Positions 24,711 to 32,532 of a DNA stretch of 64,000 nucleotides are shown one piece after another (the first letter of the stretch is position 1; the number at the start of each line of letters is the position of its first letter). The position numbers were made by a program, and so were the translations under genes. Below the pieces are notes generated by a model. It saw nothing but the letters and a program-made list of their open reading frames with translations, was not told the origin of the DNA and searched no databases. Where the stretch lies: assembly GCF_020103695.1 (NCBI RefSeq), contig NZ_JAHXBF010000008.1, forward strand, positions 404,276 to 468,275. Reading direction: 5' to 3'. The DNA comes from Hyalangium versicolor. GTDB lineage: Bacteria; Myxococcota; Myxococcia; Myxococcales; Myxococcaceae.

Positions 24711-25391
24711 ATGAGCGGACTGCTCCTCCAGGCGGACGATTTGCTGCGGACCGGAACGCCCACCTCGCGGCATTCCGAGGCGCCTGGCGTGCGCCTGCTC
24801 CTGACTCTCATCGTCCTCTTCGGGGCGGGCTACGGCGCCGCCATGGGGAGCTACGGCGGTGACGCGGGGTTTGGAGGCGCCCGGCCGCTGCAGATGCTGT
24901 ACGCAGCCGTGAAGGTGCCGCTCCTGCTGCTGGCGACGTTCGGCCTGAGCCTGCCCAGCTACTTCGTCATCAACTCCCTGCTGGGCTTGCGTGAGGATCT
25001 CGGCGTCGCGGTGCGGGCCCTGTTGGCCACACAGGCCTGCCTCACCGTCGTGCTGTGTGCGCTCTCCCCGTTCACTCTCTTCTGGTACGTGAGCTATCAG
25101 GGCTACGAGGAGGCCACTCTCTTCAACGCGCTGACCTTCGCGGCGGCCAGCAGCTCCGGCCAGATGCTGCTGCGGAGGCTCTACCAACCGCTCATCGCGC
25201 GGGATGCCCGGCACCGCGCGCTGCTGCGGCTCTGGCTGGTCATCTATGCCTTCGTCGGCATCCAGATGGGCTGGTTGCTGCGGCCCTTCATCGGAATTCC
25301 TGGCATGCCGACCCGCTTCTTCCGTGAAGACACCTGGAGCAATGCCTACGTCTTCGTGGCGGGACGGATCTGGGAGGTTTTCAGCCGGTAG
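24711..25391 (+). CDS. Multi-pass membrane protein, second of tandem paralogue pair
   Basis: 226 residues, paralogous to the preceding gene: it begins MSGLLLQADDLLRTG and ends with GIQMGWLLRPFIGIPG. Hydrophobic segments are LLLTLIVLFGAGYGAAMG, VPLLLLATFGLSLPSYFVINSLLGL, ACLTVVLCALSPFTLFWYV and LVIYAFVGIQMGWLL. Unlike its partner it lacks the Pro-rich loop. The 15-bp gap suggests one transcript and a heteromeric membrane complex (inference). Confidence 0.75.
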   Translation: MSGLLLQADDLLRTGTPTSRHSEAPGVRLLLTLIVLFGAGYGAAMGSYGGDAGFGGARPLQMLYAAVKVPLLLLATFGLSLPSYFVINSLLGLREDLGVAVRALLATQACLTVVLCALSPFTLFWYVSYQGYEEATLFNALTFAAASSSGQMLLRRLYQPLIARDARHRALLRLWLVIYAFVGIQMGWLLRPFIGIPGMPTRFFREDTWSNAYVFVAGRIWEVFSR

Positions 25392-25471
25392 TTCGACGTT
25401 CCCCTCGGCGCTCGGGCGAAGGAGAATGGGCTGGCAGTCTGGCTCACGGACCTGGACCACCTCGAGGCGTC

Positions 25472-26170
25472 ATGGGATCGAAATACCAAGGGCTGAAGGA
25501 GCGAGCCTGGGCAGCAAACATGGAGATCCCTCGGCGTGGGCTCGCCATCTACACCTTCGGAAATGTCTCCGCGCTGGATGCCGGAGCGGGCGTCTTCGCC
25601 ATCAAGCCGAGCGGTGTCGCCTACGAGAAGCTCGCGGTAGATGACATGGTGGTGATCGATCTTGAGGGAAAGATCGTCGAGGGCTCGCTCCGGCCCTCCT
25701 CGGACACGAGGACCCATGCCGTCCTGTACCGGAACCTGAAGGGGCTTGGGGGCATCGTCCATACCCACTCGACCTACGCCACGGGCTGGGCGCAGGCCCG
25801 CATGCCCATTCCGCTCTATGGCACCACCCACGCGGATCACCTGGCCGAGGACGTGCCCTGCACGGCGGTGATGAGCGACGAGGCGGTGGAGCGCGATTAC
25901 GAGACCGAGACTGGACACCAGATCCTCGAGTGCTTCCGGAACCGGGACCCGCTGCATACCCCCATGGTCCTGGTGGCCGGGCACGCGCCTTTTGCCTGGG
26001 GAGAGACGGCCGAGAAGGCGGTCTACAACGCCGCGGTCTTGGAGGAGCTCGCGAAGATGGCGTTCATCACCCGAGGCCTCTCCCCCCAGGCCCCGCGGCT
26101 CCCCGACAGCCTCATCCGCAAGCACTTCGAGCGGAAGCACGGCAAGAACGCCTACTACGGCCAGAAGTAG
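25472..26170 (+). CDS. araD: L-ribulose-5-phosphate 4-epimerase
   Basis: A 232-residue class II aldolase-fold enzyme converting L-ribulose 5-phosphate to D-xylulose 5-phosphate, the last step of bacterial L-arabinose breakdown. Motifs in order are GNVSA (substrate phosphate site, about 30-34), KPSGV, SSDTRTH, zinc ligands in VHTHS (about 95-99), GTTHADH, and the third His in VAGHAPFAWG (about 171). The length matches E. coli AraD (231). It lies on the opposite strand from araBA and converges on yjfF with an 18-bp gap, so it needs its own promoter. No lac-like operator was found upstream. Confidence 0.95.
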   Translation: MGSKYQGLKERAWAANMEIPRRGLAIYTFGNVSALDAGAGVFAIKPSGVAYEKLAVDDMVVIDLEGKIVEGSLRPSSDTRTHAVLYRNLKGLGGIVHTHSTYATGWAQARMPIPLYGTTHADHLAEDVPCTAVMSDEAVERDYETETGHQILECFRNRDPLHTPMVLVAGHAPFAWGETAEKAVYNAAVLEELAKMAFITRGLSPQAPRLPDSLIRKHFERKHGKNAYYGQK

Positions 26171-26188
26171 CCACTCCCCGCGAGCGGC

Positions 26189-27289
26189 CTACCCGCTGGC
26201 CTGGGCAGGCTGCTCGGTGCGAGCGGCCGCTGTGTGCGGCTGACCGCTCCTGCTGGGCGCCGCGCTGGAGGGCGCCGCGTGCCGGGGGCTCCGTCCCAGG
26301 ACCTTCTGCAGCAGACAGAAGACGAGCAGCAGCAGGCCGATGACGATCTTCGTCCACCAGGAGCTGAGGCTGCCCTCGAACATGATGAGGGTCTGGATGG
26401 TGCCGTAGATCAGCACGCCGACCAGGGTGCCCGCGACATAGCCGGCGCCTCCGGTGAGCAGGGTGCCACCCACCACGGCGGCCGCGATGGCGTCCATCTC
26501 CATGCCCTGCGCGTGCAGCCCATAGCCGGAGAGCATGTAGAAGGTGAAGGCGATGCCCGCCAGGGCGGAGCAGAACCCGCTGAACGTGTACGTGAGGACC
26601 TTGGTCCTCGCCACCGGCAGGCCCATCAGCAGGGCGGACTGCTCGTTCCCGCCAATCGCATAGATGGTCCGTCCGAAGCGCGTGTAGTGGGCCAGGTAGA
26701 TGGCCACCCCGAGCATTCCCAGCGCGATGACGACATTGACGGAGATGGAGGTCTCGAACGGCAGAGGGAAGCGGATCGCGGAGACTTCGTTGAAGAACGA
26801 CTCCGTGATGGCGATGGAGTTGATGCTGATGAGGTAGCAGAGCCCCCGGGCCAGGAACATGCCCGCCAGCGTGACGATGAAGGGCTGGATCTCGAAGTAG
26901 TGGATGACGAACCCCTGCACCAGTCCGATGACGGCACCCATCACCAGGACGAGGGGAATGACCACCATGGGGCTCCAACCGTGGTTCTCGAGCAGGGTCG
27001 CCAGGACCATGGTGGTCAGCGCAATCACCGAGCCCACCGAGAGATCAATGCCTCCGGAGATGATGACGAAGGTCATCCCGATGGCCGCGATCAGGAGGAA
27101 GGCGTTGTCGATGAAGAGGTTGAGGAAGACCTGGAGGGAGAAGAATCCCTCGAACGCCCAGGAACCTGCTCCGAACATCGCCACGAAGAGCCCGAGCGTG
27201 ACGACGAGCGACAGGTGGCGCGGATCCAGGGAGGCACGCGGACGGGATGAGGGGGCGGTGGCGGACGTGGCCGAATTGCCGTTGTTCAT
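26189..27289 (-). CDS. yjfF: Sugar ABC transporter permease, YjfF-like
   Basis: 366 residues from the ATG at 27289. The ATG overlaps the stop of ytfT (TGATG), so the start is well fixed. It is a BPD_transp_2 permease with about eight or nine membrane segments. The family core is AAIGMTFVIISGGIDLSVGSVIALT, followed by LVQGFVIHYFEIQPFIVTLAGMF, YAIGGNEQSALLMGLPV and AAAVVGGTLLTGGAGYVAGTLVGVLI. It is the second permease of a YtfQRT-YjfF type importer. In E. coli this importer handles galactofuranose. Here the ara context points to L-arabinofuranose. The C-terminus is a Pro/Ala/Ser-rich tail of about 40 residues. Confidence 0.9.
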   Translation of the reverse strand: MNNGNSATSATAPSSRPRASLDPRHLSLVVTLGLFVAMFGAGSWAFEGFFSLQVFLNLFIDNAFLLIAAIGMTFVIISGGIDLSVGSVIALTTMVLATLLENHGWSPMVVIPLVLVMGAVIGLVQGFVIHYFEIQPFIVTLAGMFLARGLCYLISINSIAITESFFNEVSAIRFPLPFETSISVNVVIALGMLGVAIYLAHYTRFGRTIYAIGGNEQSALLMGLPVARTKVLTYTFSGFCSALAGIAFTFYMLSGYGLHAQGMEMDAIAAAVVGGTLLTGGAGYVAGTLVGVLIYGTIQTLIMFEGSLSSWWTKIVIGLLLLVFCLLQKVLGRSPRHAAPSSAAPSRSGQPHTAAARTEQPAQASG

Positions 27290-28365
27290 CACAGTGCCTC
27301 CCGGACCTTGCCCAGCGTGGCGATGCGATTCCGCACCTTGTCGGACTGCAGGATGCTGACGAAGAAGACGACGACCGCCTTCACGACGAGCGTCACCTCG
27401 GGGGGCACGCCGACGGAGTAGATGGTCGTGGTGAGCGTCTGGATGATGAGGGCGCCCAGCACGCCGCCCACCAGGGTGAACCGGCCGCCACCCAGGGAAG
27501 TCCCTCCCAGGACCACCGCCAGGATGGCATCCAACTCGAAGAGCAAGCCCGCGTTGTTGCCGTCCGCGCTCTTGACGTTCGAGCTGACGATCAGGCCCGC
27601 GATCCCGGCGCACAGGCCGCAGAAGGCGTAGACCCAGAATGTGATGGCGCGCGCGCGGACTCCCGAGAAGCGGGCGGCGACAGGGTTGAGCCCCACCGCT
27701 TCGATGAAGAGGCCCAGCGCCGTCTTCCGGGTGAGGAGCAGGAGGGCCGCGAGCACGGCGCTCACGATGAAGAGCGAGAAAGGGATCCCCGCGAGGAAGC
27801 CGTTCCCGATGAAGAAGTAGGGCGTGTAGTAGATGGTGATGATCTGGCCATCGGTGATGAGCTGCGCCACGCCGCGCCCCGTCACCAGTAGGATCAGCGT
27901 GGCGATGATGGGCTGCATGCCGAAGAAGGAGACCAGCATGCCGTTCCACATCCCGAGGAGCATGGCCACGGCCAGCGACACGAGGATGACGACCGGCAGG
28001 GGATAGCGGGTCACGTCCTGAGCGCCGCCGCTCGAATCGAGCTGGCCGCCGATCATCGTCGCCGCCACCGCCGCCGAGATGGCCACCACCGCGCCCACGG
28101 AGATGTCGATGCCGTGCGTCGCGATCACCAGGGTGAGCCCCATGGCGATGATCATCAGGGGCGCGGCGCGGTTGAGGATGTCGATCAGGCTTCCGTAGAG
28201 GTGACCGTCCTGCAGGGTGATCGAGAAGAAGTGGGGGTTGACGGCCAGGTTGAACAACAGGAGCAGGGTCAGCGTGAGCAGCGGCCAGAAGACGCGCTTC
28301 CTGGCCAGGCCTCGCAGGAACTCGGGGGCCCCGGCCGCCGGGCCTTGCGCGGGTAGGGAACTCAA
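27289..28365 (-). CDS. ytfT: Sugar ABC transporter permease, YtfT-like
   Basis: A 358-residue inner-membrane permease. Core family stretches are IIAMGLTLVIATHGIDISVGAVVAISAAVAATMI, GMWNGMLVSFFGMQPIIATLILLVTGRGVAQLI, AVGLNPVAARFSGV and ILAVVLGGTSLGGGRFTLVGGVLGALI. Its start overlaps the end of ytfR by 4 bp, and its stop overlaps the yjfF start, so all are translationally coupled. The characteristic insert between the early helices (QLDSSGGAQDVTRYPLPV) fits YtfT rather than RbsC. Confidence 0.9.
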   Translation of the reverse strand: MSSLPAQGPAAGAPEFLRGLARKRVFWPLLTLTLLLLFNLAVNPHFFSITLQDGHLYGSLIDILNRAAPLMIIAMGLTLVIATHGIDISVGAVVAISAAVAATMIGGQLDSSGGAQDVTRYPLPVVILVSLAVAMLLGMWNGMLVSFFGMQPIIATLILLVTGRGVAQLITDGQIITIYYTPYFFIGNGFLAGIPFSLFIVSAVLAALLLLTRKTALGLFIEAVGLNPVAARFSGVRARAITFWVYAFCGLCAGIAGLIVSSNVKSADGNNAGLLFELDAILAVVLGGTSLGGGRFTLVGGVLGALIIQTLTTTIYSVGVPPEVTLVVKAVVVFFVSILQSDKVRNRIATLGKVREAL

Positions 28366-29915
28366 GCCTGGCCTCCCGCGATGATCCGGAACACGGTGCG
28401 CTCGTCGGCGTCGGAGGCTTCTATCTCACCTACCTTGCGGCGATCGCGCATGACCGCGATGCGATCCGAGTAGCTGAGCACCTCGTCGATCTCCGAGGAG
28501 ATGAAGAGGACGGCCATGCCCTTGTCGCACAGCTCCATCACCTTCTCCATGATCTCGGCCTTCGCGGCCACGTCGATGCCACGGGTGGGCTCGTCGAGGA
28601 TGAGCATCCGAGGGGAGGTGGCCAGCCAGCGAGCCAGGAGCGCCTTCTGCTGGTTTCCACCCGAGAGCTGAGAGATGGGCTTCTCCGCATCAGGGGTCTT
28701 GATGCCCAGGGCCTGGATGTAGCGCTCCGCGAGCTCCTCCTGCTGCTTGCGAGACAGGTTGTGGAAGATGCCCTTCTTGGCCTGAAGGGCGAGCATGATG
28801 TTCTCGCGGATCGACAGCTCGCCCACGATTCCCTCGTGCTTGCGGTCCTCCGGGCAGAAGCCGATGCCGTGCTGGATGGCATCCAGGGGCGAGGAGAGCC
28901 GCACCGGTTTCCCTTCGATTTCGATCGAGCCCTGCTCGGCACGATCGATGCCGAAGAGCAGCCGGGCGATCTCCGTCCTTCCGGAGCCGAGCAGACCTCC
29001 CATGCCCAGGGCCTTGCCGCGCTCCACCTTCAGGCGCACGTCCTGCACCGAGCCTCTCCGGCCGAGCCCCTCCGCGGTGAGGAAGGGCTGCTCGGCTGTT
29101 GCAAGCGCCTCGCCGAGAGAGGGCTCCGCCGCCGCCGGGACTTGAGCTCGTGCGCTCTTGGCCCTGCTCGGCCCTGTCTCGGCGATCTCGCGGCCCACCA
29201 TCCGGGTGATGAGGTCCATGCGTGACAGCTTGGCGACGGGGTACTCGCCGACGAGCTCTCCGTTCCGGAGGATGGTGATGCGGTCGGAGATCTCGAAGGT
29301 CTGGTCGAGGAAGTGGGTGACGAAGAGGATCGCCATCCCCTGGGACTTGAGCTTCCCCATGACCGAGAGGAGCATCTTCACCTCATCCTCGGCGAGGCTC
29401 GACGTGGGCTCGTCGAGGATGAGGATCTTCGCCTGGGTGCTCAGCGCGCGGGCGATGGCGCACACCTGCTGCACCGCAATCGAATACGAGGAGAGCGGGG
29501 CAGTGACATCGATGTGGACGTTGAGATCCGCGAGGAGCGCCTCCGCCTTCCGGTTCATCTGCTTCCACCGGAGGGCGAAGGCCTCGGAGGGATCGTGCCC
29601 GAGGCAAACGTTCTCCGCGACCGAGAGGTTCGGGCAGAGGTTCACCTCCTGGTAGACCGTGCTGATTCCCAGCTTTCGAGCCTCGAGGGGGCTCTTGGGT
29701 TTGATCTCGTTGCCCTGGAGCAGGATGCGGCCCGAGTCCGGACGGTGGACGCCGGTGAGGATCTTGATCAGCGTCGACTTGCCCGCGCCATTCTGGCCCA
29801 TCACCGAGTGGACCTCGCCCGGCAGGAGGCGGAAGTCGACGTGACGGAGCGCCTGGACACCGGAGAAGCGCTTGGAGATTCCCTTCACTTCGAGCACCGG
29901 AATGGCTTCGCTCAT
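28362..29915 (-). CDS. ytfR: Sugar ABC transporter ATP-binding protein, YtfR-like
   Basis: A 517-residue double ATPase of the ribose/galactofuranose importer type. The first half has Walker A GQNGAGKST and a Q-loop region, with LDEPTSSL as Walker B. The second half has the degenerate Walker A GLLGSGRTE, signature LSGGNQQKALLARWL and Walker B ILDEPTRGIDV. The ATG at 29915 has AGGAG nine bases upstream; the ATG at 29924 is too close to that site. It energises the YtfT/YjfF channel. It is flanked by ytfQ (30 bp upstream) and ytfT (4-bp overlap). Confidence 0.93.
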   Translation of the reverse strand: MSEAIPVLEVKGISKRFSGVQALRHVDFRLLPGEVHSVMGQNGAGKSTLIKILTGVHRPDSGRILLQGNEIKPKSPLEARKLGISTVYQEVNLCPNLSVAENVCLGHDPSEAFALRWKQMNRKAEALLADLNVHIDVTAPLSSYSIAVQQVCAIARALSTQAKILILDEPTSSLAEDEVKMLLSVMGKLKSQGMAILFVTHFLDQTFEISDRITILRNGELVGEYPVAKLSRMDLITRMVGREIAETGPSRAKSARAQVPAAAEPSLGEALATAEQPFLTAEGLGRRGSVQDVRLKVERGKALGMGGLLGSGRTEIARLLFGIDRAEQGSIEIEGKPVRLSSPLDAIQHGIGFCPEDRKHEGIVGELSIRENIMLALQAKKGIFHNLSRKQQEELAERYIQALGIKTPDAEKPISQLSGGNQQKALLARWLATSPRMLILDEPTRGIDVAAKAEIMEKVMELCDKGMAVLFISSEIDEVLSYSDRIAVMRDRRKVGEIEASDADERTVFRIIAGGQA

Positions 29916-29945
29916 GGCCCCCATCTCCTGGCAACGGCTGCGATG

Positions 29946-30920
29946 TTAGTACTTCCGGTTCGGGAACTCCTTGGCGGCCACGTCCTGCGGGAACACGCCC
30001 TCTTCCGTGACGATGCGCTTGGGAATCTGCTTGCCGGCCACCACGTCCTTCACGAGGCCCATCAGCTGAGGCCCCAGCAGCGGGCTACACTCTACCGTGC
30101 AGTTCAGCTTGCCGGCGATCATGGCCTCGAATGCGCCCTTCACCGCGTCGATGGACACGATGACGATGTCCTTGCCGGGCTTCAGGCCTGCCTCCTCGAT
30201 GGCCTGGATGGCGCCGATGGCCATGTCATCGTTGTGCGCATAGAGGACGTTGATCTTCTTGCCCTCGGCCTTGAGGAAGGCCTCCATGACCTCCTTGCCC
30301 TTGGCGCGGGTGAAGTCGCCCGTCTGCGAGCGGATGATCTTGAACTTGGGTTGTCCTTTGAGAATCTCCTCGAAGCCCTTCTTGCGGTCGATGGCGGGGG
30401 CGGAGCCGACGGTGCCCTGGAGTTCGACGATGTTCACGTCACCCTTGGCGGCCAGTTCCTTGATGGGCGGGTAGTTGATCAGCCAGTTGGCGGCCCGGCG
30501 ACCCTCCTCCACGAAGTCCGAGCCGATGAAGGTGACCCACAGCGAGTCGTCCTTCGCCGCGACGGAGCGGTCGGTGAGGATGACGGGGATCTTGGCGGCC
30601 TTCGCCTCCCGGAGGACGGGCTCCCATCCCGTCTCCACGACGGGCGAGAAGGCAATCACGTCCACCTTCTGCGCGATGAAGGAGCGGATGGCCTTGATTT
30701 GGTTCTCCTGCTTCTGTTGGGCGTCGGAAAACTTGAGGGTGATGCCCTCCTTGGCGGCGGAGTCCTTGATGGACTGGGTATTGGCCGTGCGCCACTCGCT
30801 CTCCGCACCTACCTGGGAGAAGCCAAGCACGATCTTCTTGCCCTGGGCCATGGCGAGGCCCGGGGTGAACGCGAGGATGAGAAGGACTGCGGACGCTACG
30901 TTGAATACGGCCCTCTTCAT
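29946..30920 (-). CDS. ytfQ: Periplasmic sugar-binding protein, YtfQ-like
   Basis: A 324-residue solute-binding protein of the pentose/furanose importer. The signal peptide (AVLLILAFTPGLAMAQ) is cut near residue 26. The mature start KKIVLGFSQVGAESEWRTANT is the YtfQ signature: the Glu-Ser-Glu-Trp-Arg segment is typical of furanose-binding YtfQ proteins and differs from pyranose-binding RbsB or AraF. Further landmarks are AFSPVVETGWEPVL, VTFIGSDFVEEGRRAA, LYAHNDDMAIGAIQAI and SIDAVKGAFEAMI. E. coli YtfQ is known to bind galactofuranose. Arabinofuranose is the likely ligand here. GGGAGAGG precedes the ATG. A 92-bp gap with a hairpin separates it from araA. Confidence 0.92.
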   Translation of the reverse strand: MKRAVFNVASAVLLILAFTPGLAMAQGKKIVLGFSQVGAESEWRTANTQSIKDSAAKEGITLKFSDAQQKQENQIKAIRSFIAQKVDVIAFSPVVETGWEPVLREAKAAKIPVILTDRSVAAKDDSLWVTFIGSDFVEEGRRAANWLINYPPIKELAAKGDVNIVELQGTVGSAPAIDRKKGFEEILKGQPKFKIIRSQTGDFTRAKGKEVMEAFLKAEGKKINVLYAHNDDMAIGAIQAIEEAGLKPGKDIVIVSIDAVKGAFEAMIAGKLNCTVECSPLLGPQLMGLVKDVVAGKQIPKRIVTEEGVFPQDVAAKEFPNRKY

Positions 30921-30967
30921 AGGTCGCCTCTCCCACTGTGGTGCTGTCCTGGTGTGTGAAGGGCCGA

Positions 30968-30993
30968 GTCACGGGCGCCAGGCTCGCCGTGAC
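30968..30993 (-). other. Intercistronic hairpin between araA and ytfQ
   Basis: GTCACGG and CCGTGAC form a 7-bp perfect stem around a 12-base centre that can itself pair partly. It lies 20 bp past the araA stop and 47 bp before the ytfQ start. Such hairpins often protect or limit a downstream part of an operon transcript and could set the excess of binding protein over enzymes (inference). Confidence 0.35.
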
Positions 30994-31012
30994 AGGCCAG
31001 CGCTGCGTTCGC

Positions 31013-32515
31013 CTACCGGGCCAGCCGGTACGCGAGCTCGTTCCAGCGAAGCTGGTTCTTGAGGGCGGAGAGCTCCGTTCCGCTCCCGATGTGGATGAAC
31101 TCGATGCCCACCATCCCCGCGAAGTCCTCGAGCTGGGAGACGGTGACGGCGCGGCTGAAGCCCGCGTGGTGGGCGCCACCGGCGAGGATCCAGGCCTCGC
31201 AGCTGCGCTTGAAGTCGGGCCGCGGCTTCCAGACGGCATGGGCCACGGGCAGGTTCGGCATGGGCTTCTCGGGCTTCACGACGTCCAACTCGTTGACGAT
31301 CATCCTCATGCGGCCGCCCATGTCGACCAGCGTCGCGTTGAGCGCGGGGCCGGCCCCGGCCGAGAACACGAGGCGGCAGGGGTCTGTCTTGCCGCCGATG
31401 TCGAGCGGGTGGACCTCGAGCGAGGGCTTGCCCGCCGCGATCGAGGGGCAGACCTCGAGCATGTGCGCGCCGAGGACGAGCTCGTTCCCCTTGGCGAGGT
31501 GGTACGTGTAGTCCTCCATGAAGGAGACGCCGCCGGGGATCCCCGCGCTGATCACCTTCATGACGCGGATGAGGGCGGCCGTCTTCCAGTCACCCTCCGC
31601 GCCGAAGCCATAGCCCTCCGCCATGAGCCGCTGGCAGGCGAGGCCGGGCAGCTGCTTGAGCCCGTGGAGATCCTCGAACGTGGTGGTGAAGGCACCGAAG
31701 CCGCCTTCCTGGAGGAAGCTCCGCATGCCGATCTCCTGCCGTGCGGCGTCGCGCAGGCCGGAGCGCCGCTCGCCGCCCTTCCGGAGCGCGGGGACGAGGG
31801 AGTACGTGTCCTCGTATTCGGAGATCAGGGTGTCGATCGCGGAGTCGCTCACGTCGGCGATGCGCCCGACCAGATCGCCCACGGCGTAGCCGTTCACGGA
31901 CCAGCCGAACTGGATCTGCGCCTCGACGCGGTCGCCTCCCGTGACGGCCACCTCGCGCATGTTCATGCCGCCGAAGCGGACGATCTTCAGGCGCCGCGAC
32001 TCAGCGAGGCCGCAGGCCGCTCTCGCCCAGCCGTCGAGCTTGGCCAGGACGTCCTCGTCCTTCCAGTAGCCCACGACGATCTTCCGGTCCATGCGCAGGC
32101 GGGCGCCAATGAACCCGAACTCCCGGTCGCCGTGGGCGGACTGGTTGAGGTTCATGAAGTCCATGTCGATCTTGTCCCAGGGGAGCTCCCGCTCGGTCTG
32201 GGTATGGAGATGGGCCATGGGCTTCTGGAGGCGAGAGAGCCCGGCGATCCACATCTTCGCGGGCGAGAAGGTATGCATCCAGGTGATGACGCCGATGCAA
32301 TTCGGCGAGTTATTGGCCTCGAGGCAGACGTTGAGGATGGCCTCGGGATCGGTCAGCGTCGGCTTCCAGACCACGCGGACAGGGAGCTTCCCTGATGCGT
32401 CGAGGGACTCGGCGATCTTCCGCGAATCCTCGGCGACCGTCTTGAGCGCTGCATCCCCGTAGAGATGCTGGCTCCCGGTGAGGAACCACACTTCCTGCTT
32501 CTTCAGATCGATCAT
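31013..32515 (-). CDS. araA: L-arabinose isomerase
   Basis: 500 residues, the same length as the E. coli enzyme. It converts L-arabinose to L-ribulose with a divalent metal. The N-terminus has VWFLTGSQHLYG. The catalytic and metal residues known for the family can be placed: Glu in GYGFGAEGDWK (about 305), Glu in SFMEDYTYHL (about 332), His in VLGAHMLEVCPSIA (about 349) and His in AGGAHHAGFS (about 447). CAGGAG is eight bases before the ATG. It follows araB by 17 bp in the same operon. Confidence 0.97.
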   Translation of the reverse strand: MIDLKKQEVWFLTGSQHLYGDAALKTVAEDSRKIAESLDASGKLPVRVVWKPTLTDPEAILNVCLEANNSPNCIGVITWMHTFSPAKMWIAGLSRLQKPMAHLHTQTERELPWDKIDMDFMNLNQSAHGDREFGFIGARLRMDRKIVVGYWKDEDVLAKLDGWARAACGLAESRRLKIVRFGGMNMREVAVTGGDRVEAQIQFGWSVNGYAVGDLVGRIADVSDSAIDTLISEYEDTYSLVPALRKGGERRSGLRDAARQEIGMRSFLQEGGFGAFTTTFEDLHGLKQLPGLACQRLMAEGYGFGAEGDWKTAALIRVMKVISAGIPGGVSFMEDYTYHLAKGNELVLGAHMLEVCPSIAAGKPSLEVHPLDIGGKTDPCRLVFSAGAGPALNATLVDMGGRMRMIVNELDVVKPEKPMPNLPVAHAVWKPRPDFKRSCEAWILAGGAHHAGFSRAVTVSQLEDFAGMVGIEFIHIGSGTELSALKNQLRWNELAYRLAR

Positions 32516-32532
32516 GACCTTGCTCCTGTGTC

